This document shows, piece by piece, positions 1 through 5,050 of a stretch of 5,143 nt of DNA (positions within the stretch are counted from its first letter, which is position 1; every line of letters starts with the position of its first letter). The stretch is taken from NCBI GenBank assembly GCA_028822745.1, contig JAPKCZ010000193.1, forward strand, positions 1 to 5,143, in the 5' to 3' direction. The position numbers were made by a program, and so were the translations under genes. Under the pieces are notes generated by a model. The model saw only the letters and a program-made list of their open reading frames with translations. It had not been told where the DNA came from and made no database searches. This DNA comes from Kiritimatiellia bacterium. Its GTDB lineage: Bacteria; Verrucomicrobiota; Kiritimatiellia; UBA8416; JAIOPI01.

Positions 1-2
1 CG

Positions 3-194
3 GATACCAAACGCTTTTATCAGCGCGTGGTCGACGTGGGCTATTTCGAGAAGAAATTTGGTCTCTCAAAGGAGGCGCAAAAGGGTGGGGACTCCTTGTT
101 GATTTTCGCAAAAATAAATGGCCGTAAGCATATTCAATCGACAGATGCGCCCGAGATGATGGCGCTGTACCGTATTCTGCTTACGGCATTCTGA
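3..194 (+). CDS. 3' end of an unrecognised protein gene (partial, last 63 codons)
   Basis: An open frame runs from the window edge to a TGA at 192-194, and the gene's start lies outside the window. The 63 visible residues are mixed polar and aromatic, beginning DTKRFYQRVV and ending in a predicted helix EMMALYRILLTAF. I see no signal peptide, membrane segment, metal-binding cysteines or other motif in this part. The stop lies 25 bases before the first ATG of the reductase gene on the same strand, so the two may be co-transcribed. I do not recognise the family and assign no function. The frame is supported by its length without stops, its balanced amino-acid composition and its close spacing to the next gene; a chance open frame of 63 codons remains possible. 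Confidence 0.6.
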   Translation, partial: DTKRFYQRVVDVGYFEKKFGLSKEAQKGGDSLLIFAKINGRKHIQSTDAPEMMALYRILLTAF

Positions 195-219
195 GTCCAA
201 ACGTGCTGAGATTGGCCCT

Positions 220-915
220 ATGGAGACACATCTAGAATCGGGGACCACCGTTCCCATGCAGGTTGTTGGGCGCGTGGAAATTGCAGATGGTATTTTCGAA
301 CTCACGCTACGACACGATGGATTCCATTTCGAGCCAGGCGAATGCGTCGTCATTTTCGGCCCGGAAGGTGTTTCGCGGCCCTACAGCGTTGCTTCGTCGC
401 CAGCTGAGCATGGTGTTCTGCGCGTCTTGTATCGGCGCATGCCCGATGGATTGCTGACGGGTTGGCTTTGCGAGCGTCAGCCCGGAGATTCGATGATGGT
501 GAGTTACGCCTTTGGTGATTTCCGCCCGAATGCAGAGACCCGGAGTCAGGAGCATAGTCCAGTATTTATTGCGACGGGCGTCGGCATCGCACCTTTTTTG
601 AGTACGGTGCGCGATGGGCGCATTCATGCCTCGCGCCCACGTTGCCTATATGGCGTGCGCCACCTCGCGGACGTGGTCGACCGTGAGCTTCTGGGACGGT
701 GCTGTGAGCTGCAGCTGGCCGTTTCTCGTGAAAAGGTCGACGGGGTGCATCACGGGCACGTGGACGCGCTTGTGCAGGCGCTTGATGTGAATCTCCCGCG
801 CGATTACTTTCTGTGTGGACTTGATACGATGGTTTATGCGCAATCCGACTGGCTCGAAGCGCAGGGTGTCCCCGCAGAACGTGTGCACACGGAAGTCTTC
901 TTTACGGCGTCGTAG
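220..915 (+). CDS. Ferredoxin-NADP(+) reductase-family flavoprotein
   Basis: This is a 231-residue, two-domain flavin reductase of the ferredoxin-NADP(+) reductase superfamily, expected to be soluble and to pass electrons between NAD(P)H, FAD and a small redox partner. The N-terminal FAD-binding barrel contains RPYS at residues 53-56, the conserved flavin contact. The nucleotide-binding domain has GVGIAPF at 120-126, a YGVR motif at 144-147, an SR pair at 169-170 in the place often used to hold the NADPH 2'-phosphate, the Cys-Gly motif C199-G200 with M204, and an aromatic C-terminal stretch EVFF at 225-228. No fused 2Fe-2S ferredoxin or oxygenase domain is present, so the partner must be a separate protein. 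Start: ATG 220 has little Shine-Dalgarno match; ATG 256 (residue 13, GGGGA about 11 bases upstream) is a real alternative and loses no domain sequence. The exact substrate cannot be read from sequence. It converges on lipA, so it is not in the lipA operon. Confidence 0.9.
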   Translation: METHLESGTTVPMQVVGRVEIADGIFELTLRHDGFHFEPGECVVIFGPEGVSRPYSVASSPAEHGVLRVLYRRMPDGLLTGWLCERQPGDSMMVSYAFGDFRPNAETRSQEHSPVFIATGVGIAPFLSTVRDGRIHASRPRCLYGVRHLADVVDRELLGRCCELQLAVSREKVDGVHHGHVDALVQALDVNLPRDYFLCGLDTMVYAQSDWLEAQGVPAERVHTEVFFTAS

Positions 916-990
916 AACCGCAGCCCATGCTTGGGGGCCTTTGGGTCAGTCCTGAATACTGTTACCTTAAGCTCTTCCGCCCCTGATAAG

Positions 991-1076
991 ATTAACCGCA
1001 GAGGACATGGAGGGTCGCAGAGGGAATTTTGCAAATCTCGTTTTCTCAGCGATCCTCCGCGTCCTCTGCGGTTAAT
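991..1076. repeat. Long imperfect inverted repeat of the CGCAGAGG type, in the convergent intergenic gap
   Basis: The outer 16 bases match perfectly as inverted arms (991-1006 and 1061-1076, beginning ATTAACCGCAGAGG). Continuing inward, positions 991-1027 can pair with 1040-1076 around a 12-base loop. Read as + strand RNA there are only two mismatches (1007/1060 A-C and 1019/1048 A-A) and five G-U pairs. The left arm holds the octamer CGCAGAGG twice, starting at 997 and 1016, 19 bases apart, with a degraded copy between them. From memory, hairpins built from TTAACCGCAGAGG units recur between genes in many unrelated bacteria; that is recollection, not a search. Placed between two convergent genes it could act as a transcription barrier or 3'-end stabiliser, but no T-run follows either arm. 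No transposase or clear target duplication is visible. Confidence 0.8.
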
Positions 1077-1112
1077 TCTGATCTGCGTGAACAGGAAGGC
1101 ATTGATGGCAGA

Positions 1113-1130
1113 GCTGCTTAAAGTAGCAGC
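1113..1130 (-). terminator. Small hairpin just downstream of lipA, weak terminator candidate
   Basis: GCTGCT (1113-1118) and AGCAGC (1125-1130) form a perfect 6-bp stem with a 6-base loop, beginning 8 bases past the lipA stop. No T-run follows in the lipA direction, so it does not look like a standard intrinsic terminator. It may stabilise the 3' end, or be incidental. Confidence 0.3.
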
Positions 1131-1137
1131 GTTTAGA

Positions 1138-2076
1138 TCAGTCCTGTTTGCGGGAATCGCGCCGTTTACAGGCATCTTCATACAGAACGCCTGCCCGGAA
1201 GGATGAGCGTACCAGAGGGCCAGAGGCAATACCTGAGAATCCCATCTCGAGTGCTTCGTCTTTCCAGTCATCGAAGCGATTCGGTGTGACGTAGGCTGCG
1301 ACAGGGTAGTGGTTGGGCGTCGGGGCCAGGTATTGACCAAATGTTAAAATGTCGACCTGTGCATCGCGTAAGGCCTTCATCGTATCGGTTACATCCTGAT
1401 CTGTTTCGCCCAGACCCATCATGACACTTGATTTTGTCATCAGCTCAGGGCGCAGTTCTTTGGATGCTTCGAGAATGCGGACGCTGCGTTTAAACGAAGC
1501 GCGACGGTCTCGGACGTTCTGCGTGAGGCGTTCGACGGTTTCGACGTTGTGTGCAAACACTTTCAGCGGAGCACCATTGAGAAGCTTCGCGAGGGCGGCT
1601 TCGTTGCCGTCCATGTCGCTGCCCAGTAATTCAAGTCCGACGTCTGGGGCAATGTCGTGTACGGCGTCGAGGCAGGCGCGATAATGCGCCGCGCCTTCGT
1701 CGTCCAAATCGTCGCGATTGACGACCGTGATTACGGCGTATGTGAGGCCCATCGATGTAATGGCATGCGCGAGACTTGATGGCTCCTTTGGGTCCGGTGG
1801 CTCGGGCTTTCGTTCGTGGCCGACGGAGCAAAAACGGCAGGAGCGGGTGCAGGTTTGGCCACCCACCATGAAGGTCGCTGTTCCGCGTCCCCAGCAGTCA
1901 TGGATGTTGGGGCAGCGCGCTTCCTCGCAGACCGTGTGTAAACTGTTGTCTTGAACAGCGGACGACGTGCTTTCGAATTTCTTCAGCGTTTCGCCGGAGG
2001 GAAGCTTAACTTTAAACCATGGCGGCAGCGGCTCGCGCCGCTTACGCTTGGTCAGATTTGGGATGACAGTTTGCAT
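1138..2076 (-). CDS. lipA: Lipoyl synthase LipA (radical SAM)
   Basis: LipA inserts two sulfur atoms at C6 and C8 of the protein-bound octanoyl group on E2 and H-protein lipoyl domains, in the cytoplasm, using S-adenosylmethionine. The 312-residue length is normal. The auxiliary [4Fe-4S] cluster ligands are C50, C55 and C61 (C-X4-C-X5-C), with the family serine in the RSSFR motif at 290-294. The radical SAM cluster is held by C76, C80 and C83 (CTRSCRFC). Other family blocks are VNRDD, a TKSSVMMGLGET stretch and GPLVRSS. Variants include FAHN where FNHN is common and GSDMDG where many LipA proteins have PDF. The ATG lies 21 bases after the stop of the 71-residue gene; the only Shine-Dalgarno-like GGGA is about 11 bases upstream, so coupling to upstream translation is likely. 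No lipB is visible, so the octanoyl source is unknown. In E. coli, carrier proteins including NfuA and ErpA help restore LipA clusters, which makes the upstream A-type carrier a sensible partner. Confidence 0.98.
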   Translation of the reverse strand: MQTVIPNLTKRKRREPLPPWFKVKLPSGETLKKFESTSSAVQDNSLHTVCEEARCPNIHDCWGRGTATFMVGGQTCTRSCRFCSVGHERKPEPPDPKEPSSLAHAITSMGLTYAVITVVNRDDLDDEGAAHYRACLDAVHDIAPDVGLELLGSDMDGNEAALAKLLNGAPLKVFAHNVETVERLTQNVRDRRASFKRSVRILEASKELRPELMTKSSVMMGLGETDQDVTDTMKALRDAQVDILTFGQYLAPTPNHYPVAAYVTPNRFDDWKDEALEMGFSGIASGPLVRSSFRAGVLYEDACKRRDSRKQD

Positions 2077-2097
2077 GCGAAGCGCGATCCCGAGGGC

Positions 2098-2313
2098 CTA
2101 ATTGTTTGCGTCGCGCAAACGCTCGATGATGACAAATGCCAGCGCAGCGCGCTCGTTGCGTGTCAAATTCTTCTCAAGGTCGGTCAGCGTCGCCTGTATG
2201 CGTGGCGACGAGGTTTCGTCCTCATTCGCCAGACGCATGGCATCGCTGAGTTGACCTTGGTTGATGCAGTAGACGGACTCGCCGCCGAGTATCGAAACGG
2301 GATCGACGCTCAT
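2098..2313 (-). CDS. Uncharacterised 71-residue protein between the A-type carrier and lipA
   Basis: I do not recognise this family. The chosen start at 2311-2313 overlaps the carrier stop as ATGA and has GGAGG at 2320-2324 with a 6-base gap, which is strong. A longer reading from ATG 2334 adds only MWQWRMW, which is the carrier's Gly/Cys tail read in another frame, so I reject it. The 71-residue product starts MSVDPVSILGG, has a single cysteine (C16), no signal peptide and no transmembrane segment. Residues about 20-33 and 38-68 look helical; the second stretch is charged and amphipathic, ending FVIIERLRDANN. The stop is 21 bases before lipA. Tight coupling on both sides suggests a role in Fe-S delivery or lipoylation, but this is inferred from position only. 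It could be a small adaptor or a protein unrelated to the neighbours' pathway. Confidence 0.8.
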   Translation of the reverse strand: MSVDPVSILGGESVYCINQGQLSDAMRLANEDETSSPRIQATLTDLEKNLTRNERAALAFVIIERLRDANN

Positions 2314-2705
2314 CCACATCCTCCACTGCCACAACCGCCACCACTGTTGGCAGGGCCTTCGCCCGGTCCAAAACTAGCGCCACAGCCGCAAGACTTTTTG
2401 ACGTTAGGGTTGCTCAACACAAATCCGGATTGCACGAGGTCATCGGAAAAATCGACCTTGAGACCGTCGAGATAGACCACGTTGGCTTGATCGGAAACCA
2501 CGCGAAGTGCGTCTGACTGGTACACAACCTGGTCACCGTCTTCCATGGTATCATCGATGACGGCATCATACGTCATGCCGGCACAGCCACCTGGGCGTAC
2601 GCCCAAACGCAGAAAACGCTCATCGTCGAGGCCGAGTTCAAGTAATTTTGACTTAGCCTTTTCTGTGACGTCAATGTTGACTGCTGTCATTGTTTCAGTA
2701 CTCAT
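2310..2705 (-). CDS. A-type Fe-S cluster carrier (HesB/IscA/ErpA/SufA family) with Gly/Cys-rich tail
   Basis: A-type carriers receive clusters from a scaffold such as SufBC(D) and pass them to target enzymes in the cytoplasm. The three ligand cysteines are present: C41 in GGCAG, and C106 and C108 in the CGCG motif. Family proteins are usually about 105-120 residues and end soon after CGCG-x-SF. This one has 131 residues and continues for 19 after F112 as a Gly-rich tail with two further cysteines, C125 and C130. The start at 2703-2705 is supported by AAGGAG (2711-2716) with a 5-base gap; a second Met at residue 6 is less well placed. It is the first gene of a leftward unit with the 71-residue gene (ATGA overlap) and lipA. 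Sequence alone does not separate ErpA, IscA and SufA; the lipA link makes an ErpA-like role attractive. No sufA precedes sufB here, so it may serve the SUF system. Confidence 0.93.
   Translation of the reverse strand: MSTETMTAVNIDVTEKAKSKLLELGLDDERFLRLGVRPGGCAGMTYDAVIDDTMEDGDQVVYQSDALRVVSDQANVVYLDGLKVDFSDDLVQSGFVLSNPNVKKSCGCGASFGPGEGPANSGGGCGSGGCG
2320..2324 (-). promoter_or_regulatory. Shine-Dalgarno site inside the carrier gene that sets the start of the 71-residue gene
   Basis: GGAGG lies 6 bases before ATG 2311-2313. It is also two Gly codons of the carrier's terminal GGCG residues, so the same bases serve as coding sequence and as ribosome binding site for the next gene. This decides the start and predicts translational coupling. 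Confidence 0.75.
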
Positions 2706-2743
2706 TGTTGCTCCTTGTTTTGTAAACCCATAGGCTTGAGGGG

Positions 2744-2771
2744 ATTATGCCCTTTTGGCCAAACGTGACAA
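2744..2771 (-). promoter_or_regulatory. Candidate proximal promoter of the carrier-lipA unit
   Basis: On the - strand, TTGTCA (2766-2771, 5/6 to the sigma-70 -35 consensus) and CATAAT (2744-2749, 5/6) are separated by 16 bases. Transcription would start near 2737, about 30 bases before the carrier ATG. A perfect 10-bp palindrome TTTGGCCAAA (2754-2763) sits inside the spacer, where a bound protein would block polymerase. Confidence 0.5.
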
Positions 2772-2805
2772 GGCGATCTGTTTCACCTCTTGGTCCATTC
2801 GGGAC

Positions 2806-2821
2806 GGACCTGTACATGTCC
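2806..2821. promoter_or_regulatory. Near-palindromic candidate operator GGACcTGTACAtGTCC
   Basis: The 16-base element is symmetric at 14 positions around a TGTACA core. It lies just downstream of the distal leftward -10 box, overlapping the start site expected from that promoter near 2816. This is a typical place for a repressor site. Which protein binds is unknown; the Rrf2 regulator is one candidate. Confidence 0.4.
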
Positions 2822-2823
2822 AT

Positions 2824-2853
2824 ATAATGCGAGCAATGCGTTGGTTCTGTCAA
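2824..2853 (-). promoter_or_regulatory. Candidate distal promoter of the carrier-lipA unit
   Basis: A perfect TTGACA -35 box on the - strand (2848-2853) is followed after 18 bases by CATTAT (2824-2829, 4/6 to TATAAT). The expected start is near 2816, giving a leader of about 110 bases. The same bases read on the + strand contain TATAAT at 2823-2828, but no -35 box fits it on that strand. Confidence 0.4.
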
Positions 2854-2891
2854 GGCACGCTTTAGATATAGGTGTTTTTCGCTCTTATATC

Positions 2892-2920
2892 TTGAGTCGT
2901 ACTCGTGAAGCGGTTATAAG
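2892..2920 (+). promoter_or_regulatory. Candidate promoter of the rrf2-suf unit with overlapping dyad
   Basis: TTGAGT (2892-2897, 4/6 to the -35 consensus) and TATAAG (2915-2920, 5/6 to the -10 consensus) are separated by the ideal 17 bases. Transcription would start near 2927, leaving about an 80-base leader before rrf2. The dyad GAGTcgtACTC (2894-2904) overlaps the -35 box, a position fitting autorepression by the Rrf2 protein. A second dyad, AGATATA (2864-2870) with TATATCT (2886-2892), ends at its left edge. Confidence 0.5.
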
Positions 2921-3007
2921 TCTTGGCCCTTAATAAAGGATAAGAATTTTGGATGATTTAGATCGATGCGCCGCGCTTGGACTGTGCGTTGATGAAAAGG
3001 ACCGTTA

Positions 3008-3463
3008 ATGCCCGCCATACCCAGACAAGTTGAATATGCACTGATGGCATTGGTGGATATGCATTCTGCTCCCGCAGGCCAGCTATTTTCCGTTCGCGAG
3101 CTTGGTGAGCGTCATCATGTGCCCTTTGATGTCTTGTCCAAGGCCATGCAACGTATGGCGCGCGCCGGAATCCTGTCGGCAGTGCAGGGCGTGAACGGGG
3201 GCTATCGCATTGTTCGGGAATTGGGCAGTGTTTCACTTTTGGAGGTTCTGGATGCCGTTTCGGGCGAAATGCACACCGTAAATTGCTTGAAAACGGATAA
3301 AAGTTGCCCCTTGGAGACCAGCTGCACGGTATCGAATATCATGTCTGATCTCGATGCAAGGCTGCGACACTTCTACGCGGGCATTTGCATCAGTGATTTG
3401 ATGGATGGTCGTGTACAGACCGTGTGTGGTGATTCGACAACCACAAACGGTTCGGTTAAATAG
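3008..3463 (+). CDS. Rrf2-family transcriptional regulator with Fe-S-type cysteines (IscR/SufR-like)
   Basis: Rrf2 proteins are small winged-helix repressors, several of which sense Fe-S cluster status, nitric oxide or cysteine supply. This one has 151 residues. The N-terminal helix has the family pattern (QVEYALMALVDM, 7-18). The helix-turn-helix spans about 28-55, and the wing motif GVNGGYRI is at 61-68. Three cysteines, C93, C100 and C106, give C-X6-C-X5-C, close to the C-X5-C-X5-C that holds the cluster in IscR, so a cluster-sensing role is likely but unproven. Two further cysteines are C127 and C140. The start is supported by AAAGGA about 6 bases before ATG 3008; the frame ends with TAG at 3461-3463. 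Heading the suf genes fits Rrf2 regulators that control SUF or ISC operons and often themselves. NsrR- or CymR-like sensing cannot be excluded, but the neighbours argue for Fe-S control. Confidence 0.93.
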   Translation: MPAIPRQVEYALMALVDMHSAPAGQLFSVRELGERHHVPFDVLSKAMQRMARAGILSAVQGVNGGYRIVRELGSVSLLEVLDAVSGEMHTVNCLKTDKSCPLETSCTVSNIMSDLDARLRHFYAGICISDLMDGRVQTVCGDSTTTNGSVK

Positions 3464-3550
3464 GTTTTATTTTGACTTGTTTTGCTTGCGGGCGGACACG
3501 TATGGCTCTAGCATTGTTTTTAATCGAGATAGAAGGCGAGGACAGTCAAT

Positions 3551-4987
3551 ATGACTGAGGCAGTTGAGACCTTCCAGAAGGAAGACTATAAGTACGGCTT
3601 TGAGACCGACGTCGAGGTGGATACCATCGAAAAAGGTCTGGACGAGGACGTCATCCGGACCATTTCCAAAAAGAAGGATGAGCCGCAGTTCCTACTCGAT
3701 TTTAGGCTGAAGGCCTATCGCTGGTGGAAAGACCAGAAGGAACCATCGTGGGCCTGTGTGGACTACAAACGCATCGATTTTCAGGATATTCGCTACTTCT
3801 CCGCGCCGAAGAATCTTCCGCAGTTGGATAGCCTCGATGAGGTCGATCCTGAAGTGATTCGCACCTTCGAACGACTGGGAATCCCTATCGATGAGCAGAA
3901 GCGTTTGTCGGGTGTCGCGGTGGATGCCGTTTTTGACAGTGTCTCTGTCGGTACGACCCACAAGGACATGCTCGCCGAACACGGCATCATTTTCTGCTCA
4001 TTCGCGGAGGCGGCTCGCGAGCATCCGGAGCTGATTCAGAAGTATTTGGGGACTGTCGTCCCGCCCACCGATAATTTTTACGCCGGATTGAACTCGGCCG
4101 TCTTCACCGACGGATCGTTCGTTTATATCCCGAAGGGCGTGACCTGTCCGTTGGATCTGTCGACTTACTTCCGCATCAATGCACGCGAGACCGGCCAGTT
4201 CGAACGCACGTTGATTATCGCTGAGGAGCGCAGCAGCGTATCTTACGTGGAAGGGTGTACCGCACCCATGCGTGATGAAAATCAGCTGCATGCAGCAGTC
4301 GTCGAACTGATCGCTTTGGATGATGCGGAGATCAAGTACTCAACCGTTCAAAACTGGTATCCCGGCGACGAAAACGGCAAGGGTGGCATCTATAATTTCG
4401 TCACGAAACGTGGCCGCTGTGCTGGTCGGAACTCCAAAATCTCGTGGACCCAGGTTGAAGCGGGGGCTGCTGTTACGTGGAAATACCCCAGTGTTATTCT
4501 GAAGGGTGACAACTCCGTCGGTGAATTCTATTCGGTGGCCTTGACGAATCATAAGATGCAGGCCGATACCGGTACGAAAATGATTCACATCGGAAAGAAC
4601 ACCCGCAGTACGATTATTTCCAAGGGTATTTCCTGTGACGCGTCGAGCAACAGTTACCGCGGCTTGGTGCGAATCACGCCGGGCGCTGAAGGTGCGCGTA
4701 ATTATTCGCAGTGTGATTCGATGCTGGTTGGCGATACGTCAATCGCGAACACGTATCCTTACATCGAAGTGGGCAACGATTCGGCTGTCATTGAGCACGA
4801 AGCGTCGACGTCGAAAATCAGCGAGGAACAGCTCTTCTATTTGCAGTCGCGCGGACTGGATATGGAAGGGGCCATTTCGTTGTTGGTTAACGGCTTCTGT
4901 AAAGAGGTGTTCAAGACGCTCCCGCTGGAATTTTCAGTTGAAGCTGTAAAACTTTTGGAAATGAAACTTGAAGGAAGCGTGGGCTAA
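3551..4987 (+). CDS. sufB: Fe-S cluster assembly scaffold protein SufB
   Basis: SufB is the scaffold subunit of the SufBCD complex: it accepts sulfur from the SufS cysteine desulfurase route and builds a cluster with SufC ATPase and SufD in the cytoplasm. The 478-residue frame is complete, with family length (E. coli SufB has 495). The block NYSQCDSML contains C388, matching E. coli Cys405, the proposed sulfur-accepting residue. H416 and E417 in IEHEAST lie 28 and 29 residues further on, the same spacing as E. coli His433 and Glu434. The C-terminal helices that dock SufC (about 425-475) are intact. GAGGA (3538-3542) lies 8 bases before the ATG. The gene follows rrf2 by 87 bases and precedes sufC by 63 bases on the same strand, so the three are probably one unit, perhaps with an extra promoter in the 87-base gap. 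No inactivating change is visible. Confidence 0.98.
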   Translation: MTEAVETFQKEDYKYGFETDVEVDTIEKGLDEDVIRTISKKKDEPQFLLDFRLKAYRWWKDQKEPSWACVDYKRIDFQDIRYFSAPKNLPQLDSLDEVDPEVIRTFERLGIPIDEQKRLSGVAVDAVFDSVSVGTTHKDMLAEHGIIFCSFAEAAREHPELIQKYLGTVVPPTDNFYAGLNSAVFTDGSFVYIPKGVTCPLDLSTYFRINARETGQFERTLIIAEERSSVSYVEGCTAPMRDENQLHAAVVELIALDDAEIKYSTVQNWYPGDENGKGGIYNFVTKRGRCAGRNSKISWTQVEAGAAVTWKYPSVILKGDNSVGEFYSVALTNHKMQADTGTKMIHIGKNTRSTIISKGISCDASSNSYRGLVRITPGAEGARNYSQCDSMLVGDTSIANTYPYIEVGNDSAVIEHEASTSKISEEQLFYLQSRGLDMEGAISLLVNGFCKEVFKTLPLEFSVEAVKLLEMKLEGSVG

Positions 4988-5050
4988 CGCGAACGCCGTG
5001 TACCTCTGGAACCCATCCATTGGTAAGCTCACTCAATAAAGGTAAAGACC

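Larger units (their letters stand above)
2706..3007. promoter_or_regulatory. Divergent control region between the carrier-lipA unit and the rrf2-suf unit (302 bases)
   Basis: This gene-free stretch separates two divergent Fe-S units and must hold the promoters of both. It is richer in A and T than its flanks. It contains two candidate leftward promoters, one good rightward promoter, and at least four dyads: 2754-2763, 2806-2821, 2864-2892 and 2894-2904. I see no convincing coding gene; the short open frames in the rightward leader are listed under rejected items. No riboswitch class was recognised. Confidence 0.75.

Noticed and set aside
923..938. Short GCCC/GGGC hairpin after the reductase stop as a terminator
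   Set aside because: Only a 4-bp stem with alternative pairings and no T-run beyond CTTT.
946..1146. Direct repeat TCAGTCCTG at 946-954 and 1138-1146 flanking the hairpin
   Set aside because: It could be read as a 9-bp target duplication, but the enclosed segment has no matching termini and the second copy overlaps the lipA stop; a 9-base match over this distance can arise by chance.
931..1206. Open frame of 91 codons on the + strand across the hairpin repeat
   Set aside because: It spans the inverted repeat and runs into the lipA 3' end, and resembles no protein I recognise; it looks like chance translation of the repeat.
1631..1831. Arg-rich 66-codon frame on the - strand inside lipA
   Set aside because: It is an out-of-frame shadow of the well-supported lipA reading frame.
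2314..2334. Upstream ATG giving a 78-residue form of the small protein (adds MWQWRMW)
   Set aside because: The extra residues are the carrier's Gly/Cys codons in another frame, and the internal ATG has a far better ribosome binding site plus an ATGA overlap.
2823..2828. Perfect TATAAT on the + strand in the divergent region
   Set aside because: No -35-like hexamer lies 16-19 bases upstream and there is no extended -10 TG; the same bases are better explained as part of the leftward promoter.
2953..3033. Short leader frames before rrf2: ATG-ATT-TAG, an 8-codon frame at 2966-2992, and a 13-codon frame starting at 2992 that overlaps the rrf2 start
   Set aside because: The first two lack ribosome binding sites and the third has no amino-acid bias suggesting attenuation; such short frames are expected by chance.
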